From DAOUET01 sp034430155 (lineage in GTDB: Bacteria > Chloroflexota > Anaerolineae > Anaerolineales > UBA4823): 5,356 nucleotides of DNA. Positions within the stretch are counted from its first letter, which is position 1. The number at the start of each line of letters is the position of its first letter. A program made the translations under genes and the position numbers. The notes under the pieces are model-generated. The model ran no database searches. It was not told the DNA's origin and saw only the letters and a list, made by a program, of their open reading frames with translations. Shown in pieces: positions 1-5,356 of this stretch. The stretch covers positions 1 to 5,356 of the forward strand of contig DAOUET010000119.1 of assembly GCA_034430155.1 (NCBI GenBank). Reading direction: 5' to 3'.

Positions 1-1143
1 GCGAAACGATTGGGGGCAGGCTATCTGAGGCGTTCTGATCATCGGGACGCCAAAGCCGGCAATGTCAACGCTGCCTTAGAACAGACCGACGGGGATATCA
101 TTGCGATTTTCGACACAGATCATGTTCCCGAGCCGGGTTTCCTGGAACGCAGCATTAAGCATTTCGTCGATCCAACGATTGGTTTTGTCCAGGTCATGCT
201 TACATTCGCTAACGGCCAGGAAAGCTGGGTAGCTCAGGCAGCCATCGAGACCAGCCTGGAGTTCTATAACCCCACTTCGTTTGGAGCGGATAGTATTGGG
301 GGTGCCACCCTGATGGGGAGCAACGCACTAATCCGTCGGAAAGCGCTTGAGTCCATTGGTGGTTACCAGCCTGGTCTGGCGGAGGATCTGGCGACTTCTA
401 TTACGCTGCATGCCGCAGGTTGGAAAAGCGCTTATGTCGCAGAGCCTTTAGCCCCCGGAATTGCCCCACCCTCCTTCACCGCCTGGTTTGTGCAGCAACT
501 GAAATGGGCGCGAGGGGTGTTCGAATTGTTGATCACAACCTACCCCCGGGTCTTTCGCCGACTGACCTGGGGACAGCGGTTGTCATATTCGGTTCGCATG
601 ACCAAATACTGGATTGGACCAGTTGTGGCTTTGCACTTGTTTGCAACTATCACCATATTAATGTTTGCGGGACCGGAAGTTAGAGAGGCTTTCCACAATT
701 ATTTGATCCAAATTACTCCCCTAGTGCTGATAGATGTTTTAATCCGCCATACTGCCTTTCGCCTTTACCGCCACCACTCCGTCCCCAAGACCTCCCTGAC
801 CCGGGCGGTGGCATTGGTTTATGGAACCTGGCCTATCTACTTGCTGGCATGGGCTATGGCGGTTTTACGATTGCCGCTAAACTTCCATGCAACTCCCAAG
901 AGTAAGGATGACAAGCTCAGCCCAGTGTGGCTAATACCGCAAACGCTTGGTTTACTTTTATTAATCGCAGGGGCAATTTACACTGTGATCATTAAGCAAC
1001 ATCCACTTTCGGTTCTACTTGCATTTGCCATAATACAAGGAGCGTTACAGTTATTAATGTTTTATAAGTGGATGATCTCCGACTCAGATGCTCCAAAATT
1101 ATTTGCTCCTTCTTTGAGGATTTTTAAATTGACGGGAAGGTAA
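1..1143 (+). CDS. Cellulose-synthase-like membrane glycosyltransferase (GT2), 5' truncated
   Basis: This is a processive GT2 that would transfer sugar from a nucleotide donor to a growing polymer at the cytoplasmic membrane. The frame is open from base 1, so the start and the N-terminal membrane helices lie upstream; the in-window TTG at base 10 is not a credible start. Counting codons from base 1, visible hallmarks are KAGN (18-21), the metal-binding DTD followed by H (38-41), AED (127-129, the TED position), and QQLKW (165-169, the QxxRW motif that holds the acceptor). About five hydrophobic segments follow (near 205-223, 235-248, 268-290, 308-331, 335-356). FHATPK at 295-300 matches the FxVTxK gating-loop motif of BcsA, with Ala for Val. 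The protein ends soon after the last helix, so no C-terminal PilZ domain is present. Family assignment is strong. Cellulose as product is not implied, since related enzymes make other beta-linked polymers or transfer single sugars. Confidence 0.9.
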   Translation, partial: AKRLGAGYLRRSDHRDAKAGNVNAALEQTDGDIIAIFDTDHVPEPGFLERSIKHFVDPTIGFVQVMLTFANGQESWVAQAAIETSLEFYNPTSFGADSIGGATLMGSNALIRRKALESIGGYQPGLAEDLATSITLHAAGWKSAYVAEPLAPGIAPPSFTAWFVQQLKWARGVFELLITTYPRVFRRLTWGQRLSYSVRMTKYWIGPVVALHLFATITILMFAGPEVREAFHNYLIQITPLVLIDVLIRHTAFRLYRHHSVPKTSLTRAVALVYGTWPIYLLAWAMAVLRLPLNFHATPKSKDDKLSPVWLIPQTLGLLLLIAGAIYTVIIKQHPLSVLLAFAIIQGALQLLMFYKWMISDSDAPKLFAPSLRIFKLTGR

Positions 1144-1166
1144 GAAAACATTCAATCCGTAGAAAT

Positions 1167-1171
1167 GGGAG
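1167..1171 (+). promoter_or_regulatory. Possible ribosome binding site of the leader ORF
   Basis: GGGAG at this position is the only good Shine-Dalgarno-like stretch in the gap between the two glycosyltransferase genes. It lies 7 nt before the ATG at 1179 and only 1 nt before the ATG at 1173, so it favours 1179 as the start of the small ORF. It is more than 70 nt from the ATG of the large gene and cannot serve that start directly. Confidence 0.3.
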
Positions 1172-1172
1172 C

Positions 1173-1235
1173 ATGAATATGAAACGACTAAATCTGAAGT
1201 TCTCCTTTAAGAATAATCCTCCGACTATTGATTAA
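1173..1235 (+). CDS. Possible short leader ORF (18-20 codons)
   Basis: The ORF begins with two in-frame ATGs (1173 and 1179) and ends with TAA at 1233-1235, giving 20 or 18 residues. The peptide is basic at its start (MKRLNLK) and has no recognisable domain. The spacing of GGGAG makes 1179 the better start. Its stop lies 8 nt before the ATG of the large tandem glycosyltransferase, which has no ribosome site of its own, so re-initiation after this ORF is conceivable. Against this, an ORF this short occurs often by chance, and the gap may simply be untranslated. No function is proposed. Confidence 0.2.
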   Translation: MNMKRLNLKFSFKNNPPTID

Positions 1236-1243
1236 TTTATCAA

Positions 1244-3907
1244 ATGGATGGACTTAAGAAAATCTTCTCTCTCGAACTGACTAAACCGGTCGAAAATATC
1301 AATGGATTGCAAGGATATAAGAAGGCCATTGCTCTGGTAAAGTTTTGTAGTCGATCGATTGGTTATGTCGAAGTTCCTATCAAAGAAGATCAATGCCGGG
1401 CTATAGATATTGGCAAGGCGATTGCTGATCAGCTCCAAACAGCTATCCTCCGGCAAGTGTTGGCTGATTGGTTGGAAGATCAAATCCGTCAAAGCTCGCC
1501 TCGCATTAACGATCTATTCCTAAACCTGCATTCATTCTCAAGCAACCTTTTACCTTTGGTGACCGTAGCAGTCTGCACACGTAACCGAACCGAAGAACTT
1601 GAACTATGTCTGCGATCACTGAATGCTCTGAATTATAAGAATCTTGATATCCTGATCATCGATAACGCCCCCAAGAATGACGCAACGAAACAGCTAGTTC
1701 AAGATCATTTTCCAAATATGCGCTATGAACAAGAACCACGTCCTGGGTTGAACTGGGCACGCAACCGAGCGATCCTGGAATGCAGAGGGGAGATTCTGGC
1801 ATTTACCGATGACGATGTGATTGTTGATTCTGATTGGATCTTGGCATTAGTGAATATTTATTCTCACGATCCTAATGTAATGGCAGTCACGGGGTTGGTC
1901 GCTCCATTTGAACTGGAGACGAAGGCACAAATTTATTTTGAAGAATATGGGGGGTTTGGACGCGGTTTTGAACGAAAATGGTACTCTGGAACTAGATCGC
2001 GAGGGGTTGCGAAATCCTTCGGCGGTGCCGGGAAATTTGGAACAGGTGCGAATATGTCATTCCGCCGCAGCCTGTTTGACGAGATTGGCTTTTTTGATCC
2101 TGCTCTTGATGTTGGTACAGTTACTAATGGTGGGGGGGATCTGGATATTTTCTTCCGTACGTTGAAGGAAGGCCATAAACTCGTATACGAACCTTCCGCC
2201 GTTGTTTTTCATTGTCACCGCCGGAGTTACTACAAACTTAGAGAGCAAATCGCTAACAATGGAATAGGTTTCTATTCCTATTTGGTGCGCAATGCAATTT
2301 TCTACCCTGATGAACGCATCTCTATCTTCATCCTGGGAGTCTGGTGGTTTTGGTGGTGGAACCTACGGCGTCTATTGGCATCCTTTATCCGTCCGGATTA
2401 TTTCCCAAGGGATCTGATTATTACCGAACTTTGGGGATCGATCAAAGGTTTAAAACGATATCATCTGTCAAGAAAAAACACAACGAAAATCATCAAAATA
2501 TATGGTTCATCCTTGCCGAATAAACCTGGATTGTTATCAGAACAATCGCACTCTGAAAATCCTACAAGATCGGGCTCCGCAATTCGAAGTGTTGATATCT
2601 CTCAACCTTTAGAACTTATTCAGGGAGTCGAAGCATTTTTCAGTACTCAGGTCTTCATTACTTGGAAGAATCGGTTAATTGGCCATGTCCAGATTGAAAA
2701 TTGCTATCAAACCATCAGCAAAATGCAGCTGATTGACGCCATTCTATCAGACCTATTAATGGAGATAATCGATATTGCTAGTAACGAATCTGCTGAGAAG
2801 TTGTTGAGTAGCATAATAGAATATGTTGAGGACTCCTGCCAAGATGACAGGATAACCACAAAACGAAATTCTAATTTAAAGCCCAATATATCTGTAGTGA
2901 TTGCTACTTATGATCGACCTGATAATCTACGAAACTGCCTGCGCAGCCTAGTGAACCAGCAAACACAGAAATCAATGGAAATCATTGTGGTCGATAATCA
3001 TCCAAAATCCGGAAAAACACCGGTTGTTACAGCAGAATTCCCCCAGATCGTTTTGATTGAGGAACCTCGTCAAGGATTATCCTATGCCAGGAACGCTGGT
3101 ATCCTTCACGGTAAGGGGGAGATCGTGGTGATGACCGACGATGATGTCGAAATGCCCGCAGGATGGCTGGAAAATCTGATCGAACCATTCGCAAGAAATG
3201 ATGTAATGGTGGTTACCGGGAACATCTTACCATTCGAGTTGGAAACCAAAGCGCAAAATTTATTTGAAACCTATGGTGGATTAGGCCGAGGTTACAAGAC
3301 AAAAGCTGTCGACAAAAAATGGTTCGACTCTTATCGCTTTAAAGCGGTCCCAATGTGGGAACTGGGAGCAACTGCCAACGCCGCGTTTCGCGCTGATATC
3401 TTCAACCACTCCGAGATTGGTTTGCTAGACGAGGCCTTGGGAGCTGGCACACCTACTGGATGTAGCGAAGATACCATGATTTTTTATCAGGTCTTGAGGA
3501 TGGGATATTCAATCTATTACAAACCAGAAGCGTACGTATGGCATAAACATCGGCGGGAAATGTCCAGTCTTCGCCGCCAAATCTACAACTATAGCAAGGG
3601 ACATGTAGCCTATATTTTGACCACCCTGATGAGATATAAAGACCTTCGAGCTCTTGTTCGATTAGCAGTAGAACTACCTCTGACTTACCTCTGGCGGCTG
3701 AAAGAATACATACTTCACAAAAGTAATTATCCGCTTTCATTAATTCTATTAGAGATCATCGGGAATCTCTCTGGGGGATGGGCGCTCTTATTTTCACGAT
3801 GGCGAGTAAGGCGATTAGGTCACAGTCAAAGTGGTATATCTGCTGCGAACGAGATGCGTTTGCACGCTAAATTCTCAGGCAAGAATCAGAAAACCATTTG
3901 GTACTGA
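1244..3907 (+). CDS. Tandem two-module glycosyltransferase (GT2-GT2), 887 aa
   Basis: This protein has two family 2 glycosyltransferase domains and probably adds two sugars during assembly of a surface glycan on the cytoplasmic side. Each catalytic domain follows a small accessory domain. Module 1 has its accessory domain near 10-70 and GT2 near 103-345; module 2 has them near 450-512 and 547-790. In module 1 the donor-site DN is D140-N141, the metal site is TDDDV at 188-192, the likely catalytic base is D299 in GGGDLD, and HCHRR is at 323-327. The module 2 equivalents are D584-N585, TDDDV 631-635, SED 741-743 and HKHRR 767-771. The nine residues PFELETKAQ are identical in both (221-229 and 663-671). 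Hydrophobic stretches at 361-378 and about 831-850 suggest membrane association. The ATG at 1244 is chosen because TGA at 1229-1231 closes the frame upstream and the accessory domain needs nearly the whole N-terminus. No Shine-Dalgarno is visible. Donor and acceptor sugars cannot be read from sequence. Confidence 0.9.
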   Translation: MDGLKKIFSLELTKPVENINGLQGYKKAIALVKFCSRSIGYVEVPIKEDQCRAIDIGKAIADQLQTAILRQVLADWLEDQIRQSSPRINDLFLNLHSFSSNLLPLVTVAVCTRNRTEELELCLRSLNALNYKNLDILIIDNAPKNDATKQLVQDHFPNMRYEQEPRPGLNWARNRAILECRGEILAFTDDDVIVDSDWILALVNIYSHDPNVMAVTGLVAPFELETKAQIYFEEYGGFGRGFERKWYSGTRSRGVAKSFGGAGKFGTGANMSFRRSLFDEIGFFDPALDVGTVTNGGGDLDIFFRTLKEGHKLVYEPSAVVFHCHRRSYYKLREQIANNGIGFYSYLVRNAIFYPDERISIFILGVWWFWWWNLRRLLASFIRPDYFPRDLIITELWGSIKGLKRYHLSRKNTTKIIKIYGSSLPNKPGLLSEQSHSENPTRSGSAIRSVDISQPLELIQGVEAFFSTQVFITWKNRLIGHVQIENCYQTISKMQLIDAILSDLLMEIIDIASNESAEKLLSSIIEYVEDSCQDDRITTKRNSNLKPNISVVIATYDRPDNLRNCLRSLVNQQTQKSMEIIVVDNHPKSGKTPVVTAEFPQIVLIEEPRQGLSYARNAGILHGKGEIVVMTDDDVEMPAGWLENLIEPFARNDVMVVTGNILPFELETKAQNLFETYGGLGRGYKTKAVDKKWFDSYRFKAVPMWELGATANAAFRADIFNHSEIGLLDEALGAGTPTGCSEDTMIFYQVLRMGYSIYYKPEAYVWHKHRREMSSLRRQIYNYSKGHVAYILTTLMRYKDLRALVRLAVELPLTYLWRLKEYILHKSNYPLSLILLEIIGNLSGGWALLFSRWRVRRLGHSQSGISAANEMRLHAKFSGKNQKTIWY
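1271..2467 (+). repeat. Module 1 of the internal protein duplication
   Basis: This is the first copy (residues about 10-408) of the accessory-plus-GT2 unit. The copies align from ELTKP..INGLQGY here with DISQP..IQGVEAF in copy 2, through the TDDD site, to the HxHRR segment. It differs in the acceptor-side loop (residues 240-270, rich in Gly, Ser and Arg) and in a Trp-rich hydrophobic tail at 366-372. The relation is clear at protein level but weak at DNA level. Confidence 0.8.
2591..3817 (+). repeat. Module 2 of the internal protein duplication
   Basis: This is the second copy (residues about 450-858) of the accessory-plus-GT2 unit. The metal sites are 443 residues apart between the copies. 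Synonymous positions have diverged even where the protein is identical: the codons for PFELETKAQ differ at several third positions and one first position. This points to an old duplication or a fusion of paralogues rather than a recent repeat. The accessory domain of this copy is less well conserved than that of copy 1. Confidence 0.8.
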
Positions 3908-3913
3908 CGACGA

Positions 3914-3947
3914 TGTTACGAAGACTTTCCAAACATCTATCGTAACA
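3914..3947 (+). repeat. Inverted repeat in the 59-bp gap before the methyltransferase
   Basis: TGTTACGA (3914-3921) pairs perfectly with TCGTAACA (3940-3947) around an 18-nt loop. A competing stem, GATGTT (3912-3917) with AACATC (3932-3937), overlaps it, so only one can form at a time. The stems are short and only moderately GC-rich, and a purine run rather than a T tract follows. It is therefore not a typical intrinsic terminator. It could be an mRNA-processing or regulatory element, or chance. Confidence 0.35.
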
Positions 3948-3950
3948 AAG

Positions 3951-3956
3951 AAAGGA
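3951..3956 (+). promoter_or_regulatory. Ribosome binding site for the methyltransferase
   Basis: AAAGGA ends 10 nt before the GTG at 3967. It is the only purine-rich stretch in the gap and decides in favour of the GTG start. The inverted repeat ends 3 nt upstream, so folding of that repeat would leave this site exposed. Confidence 0.5.
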
Positions 3957-3966
3957 TCGGAATAGC

Positions 3967-4779
3967 GTGTTCTATCAAATCAAGGTCAGGTTTCTAAAAA
4001 ACCGTAAAGGCAATCTCTTATGGCGTTATTGGAGAGCCTGGCGGGGAGATCATGTCGGCGCATATAAAGATTTACCGGAATATATTCGCAAATATGCCCC
4101 TGGAAAAAGCTTCGTCGATATAGGCTGTATGTGGGGCGTTAACGGGGAGTATGCTTTTATCGCCGAAGAGGCAGGAGCCATTGCAGTAAAGGGTGTGGAT
4201 ATATTTGGACCTACCCCTGAATTTGAAACGAAGAAACGAGAGTATAACTCATCAATGGAATTTATTCTTGGAGACGCCAGTCACCCAGACACGATCGCGA
4301 AAGTGGGTTTAACTGACATTGTTTTCTGTACAGGGGTTCTTTATCATCATCCAAGTCCGTTTGACTTGTTAGTCGCCTTGAGACGAATGTGTGCAGAAAA
4401 ACTAATCCTACGCACTTCTACCATTCCTGAGATTCACGGATTACCCAATGCCGCAGTTTATTATCCAATGATAAAACCAAAAGAGCGGAAATTATGGAAC
4501 CTCTCCGAACTTGGGGTTAGCCATCAGGCGGGTATTAGTGATGATTTCAATCCAGAGGAAGGCTATGGAAATTGGTTTTGGGGTTTAACCCCTAGTTGCG
4601 TTACATCCCTGCTTAAAACTGCAGGGTTTCGGATAGAACATAGAGTGTCAGAAGCATTTTCTCAGACCTTTATTTGCAGTCCAATCGATGCACCCTTTGT
4701 ATATCGCCTACCCGATGATGATGAGGCGCGTAGAATTGCCAGAGCCATATCATCCGCAGGAACTGCACAGCCTGCCTAG
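3967..4779 (+). CDS. Class I SAM-dependent methyltransferase, 270 aa
   Basis: This is a Rossmann-fold methyltransferase that uses S-adenosylmethionine, probably to methylate a sugar or chain end of the glycan made by the neighbouring genes; the substrate is inferred from context only. Motif I is FVDIGCMWG at residues 49-57 (DxGxxxG, with Met-Trp in the loop). The acidic residue expected to bind the SAM ribose is D78 in GVD. Motif III region is GDASHPD at 102-108, and TGVLYHHPSPFDLL (122-135) is the post-motif typical of the Methyltransf_11/23-like families. The C-terminal half (150-245) has the conserved-looking NWFWGLTP segment at 202-209, probably part of the acceptor lid. The GTG start is supported by AAAGGA 10 nt upstream and by a basic N-terminal extension before the fold. 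No signal peptide or membrane helix is seen. Fold is sure; O- versus N- or C-methylation is not. Confidence 0.88.
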   Translation: MFYQIKVRFLKNRKGNLLWRYWRAWRGDHVGAYKDLPEYIRKYAPGKSFVDIGCMWGVNGEYAFIAEEAGAIAVKGVDIFGPTPEFETKKREYNSSMEFILGDASHPDTIAKVGLTDIVFCTGVLYHHPSPFDLLVALRRMCAEKLILRTSTIPEIHGLPNAAVYYPMIKPKERKLWNLSELGVSHQAGISDDFNPEEGYGNWFWGLTPSCVTSLLKTAGFRIEHRVSEAFSQTFICSPIDAPFVYRLPDDDEARRIARAISSAGTAQPA

Positions 4780-4788
4780 TTCTCCCTT

Positions 4789-4950
4789 ATGACAAATAAC
4801 AGATTGGTTACCTGGCAGATTGCTACTATCCTAGTTTGTGCCGCAGCGAGCGTCTTTTTGGTCTCTTTCGTTTCGGCATTTATTAATTCCGCCACATCTT
4901 TGCGTAAAATTGGCATTACAAGTGAGTGGTCCACCGAAATAGGCCGATAA
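4789..4950 (+). CDS. Small single-helix membrane protein, 53 aa, hypothetical
   Basis: An ATG at 4789 opens 53 codons ending in TAA at 4948-4950. The product has a short polar N-terminus (MTNNRLVTWQ), one strongly hydrophobic helix at about residues 11-32, and a polar tail of about 20 residues with RK at 39-40. I do not recognise the family. It fills the gap between the methyltransferase and the export permease almost exactly, 9 nt after one stop and 2 nt before the next ATG, as expected of a real operon member. No ribosome site is visible, since the bases before the ATG are pyrimidine-rich, so coupling to the end of the methyltransferase would be needed. It is in the same frame as the methyltransferase, only a TAG and three sense codons away. 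It may be a small transporter-associated protein, a decayed remnant, or a chance ORF. Confidence 0.5.
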   Translation: MTNNRLVTWQIATILVCAAASVFLVSFVSAFINSATSLRKIGITSEWSTEIGR

Positions 4951-4952
4951 GT

Positions 4953-5356
4953 ATGCGAGATTTAAGGGCGCCAAACCAGAACAACTCTTTTTTATACCTG
5001 ATCGATCTGCTGCGCGAACTGATCGTTCGCGACATAAAGCTACGCTACAAACGCTCGCTGTTGGGGATCGCCTGGTCGTTGTTAAACCCACTGGCGCAGC
5101 TCTTGGTGTTCAGCCTCATCTTCGGCTTTGTATTACCCCTGAATATCCCAAATTACGCTTCTTTCCTGTTTACCGGTCTCCTGGCATGGAATTGGTTTCA
5201 GGCCTCCCTTTACGCGGCGACCGGAGCGATCGTGGACAACCGGGAATTGATACGCCGACCAGGATTTTCCGCAATAATCCTGCCGATCGTGTCCGTAGCA
5301 ACTAACTTCATTCATTATTTATTGGCCCTACCGATTCTGCTGGTTTTTCTATTAAT
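4953..5356 (+). CDS. ABC-2 polysaccharide export permease (Wzm/TagG-like), 3' truncated
   Basis: This is the membrane subunit of an ABC exporter for lipid-linked glycans such as O-antigen, teichoic acid or capsule. It needs a separate ATPase, expected downstream. The 134 complete codons in the window run off the end without a stop; the usual length of the family is about 260-280 residues. The amphipathic N-terminus carries RDIKLRYKRSLLG (26-38), followed by W41 and P46, a signature of this family. Hydrophobic segments are near 36-60, 69-85 and 106-133. NRELIRRPGF (96-105) between helices 2 and 3 matches the cytoplasmic loop that usually reads N-x-x-L-I-x-K-x-x-FP. The ATG at 4953 comes 2 nt after the stop of the small ORF, and AGG at 4941-4943 is a weak ribosome site 9 nt before it, suggesting translational coupling. 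Family assignment is strong; the cargo is inferred from the neighbouring glycosyltransferases. Confidence 0.9.
   Translation, partial: MRDLRAPNQNNSFLYLIDLLRELIVRDIKLRYKRSLLGIAWSLLNPLAQLLVFSLIFGFVLPLNIPNYASFLFTGLLAWNWFQASLYAATGAIVDNRELIRRPGFSAIILPIVSVATNFIHYLLALPILLVFLL

Noticed and set aside
420..683. Open frame of 87 codons on the + strand inside the first glycosyltransferase
   Set aside because: It overlaps the region encoding the QxxRW motif and first membrane helix of a well-supported gene in another frame, and its product resembles no family.
1129..1156. Possible sigma-70-like promoter: TTGACG at 1129-1134 and TTCAAT at 1151-1156, spacing 16
   Set aside because: The -35-like box fits well but the -10-like box matches only four of six positions, and it overlaps the end of the upstream gene. 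In AT-rich sequence such pairs occur by chance, so it was not listed as a feature.
1232..1492. Open frame of 86 codons on the - strand over the start of the tandem transferase
   Set aside because: It lies wholly opposite the accessory domain of module 1, which is supported by its repeat in module 2. It has no recognisable domain and runs against the operon.
2339..2362. TGG-rich stretch as a phase-variable simple repeat
   Set aside because: The triplets are interrupted by TTT, and changes in units of three would not shift the frame, so on/off switching is not expected. It was kept only as a protein-level observation.
3908..3966. Intrinsic terminator after the tandem transferase
   Set aside because: The inverted repeat has a short stem and an 18-nt loop and is followed by AAGAAAGGA rather than a T run, so transcription probably continues into the methyltransferase.
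4831..5091. Open frame of 86 codons on the - strand across the small ORF and the permease start
   Set aside because: Its product is rich in Arg, Cys and Ser without domain character, as expected of an antisense shadow. The + strand there encodes a clear permease signature.

Overview
This window is the middle of a surface-glycan gene cluster. All supported genes lie on the + strand and are tightly packed, so a single operon is likely. Nothing coding was supported on the - strand, and no RNA gene, CRISPR array or insertion sequence was seen. The organism cannot be named from the sequence alone. Base composition looks moderate in GC. The pairing of a small N-terminal accessory domain with a GT2 domain, and the PilZ-less cellulose-synthase-like protein, are remembered from Chloroflexota and some Cyanobacteria. 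A chloroflexotal bacterium is therefore a tentative inference.

Layout. Bases 1-1143 hold the 3' part of a membrane-embedded, cellulose-synthase-like processive GT2, whose start lies outside the window. A 100-bp gap follows. It holds a possible 18-20-codon leader ORF with its own purine-rich ribosome site, ending 8 bp before the next gene, which itself has no visible ribosome site. Bases 1244-3907 encode the most striking gene: an 887-residue protein built as two copies of the same unit (accessory domain plus GT2 catalytic domain). Both copies keep the residues expected for catalysis. A 59-bp gap with an inverted repeat leads to a GTG-started class I SAM-dependent methyltransferase (3967-4779). 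Nine bases later, in the same frame, comes a 53-codon single-helix membrane ORF (4789-4950). Two bases after that begins an ABC-2 polysaccharide-export permease (4953 to the window end, truncated).

How the genes could work together. The tandem transferase could add two kinds of sugar, or one sugar twice, to a growing lipid-linked glycan. The methyltransferase could modify or cap the chain, and the ABC permease, with an ATPase expected downstream, would export it. The first gene is of the type that polymerises and translocates a polymer by itself, so the cluster appears to combine a synthase-type machine with an ABC-type export route. The known parts are the families. The substrates, linkage and polymer identity are not visible from sequence.
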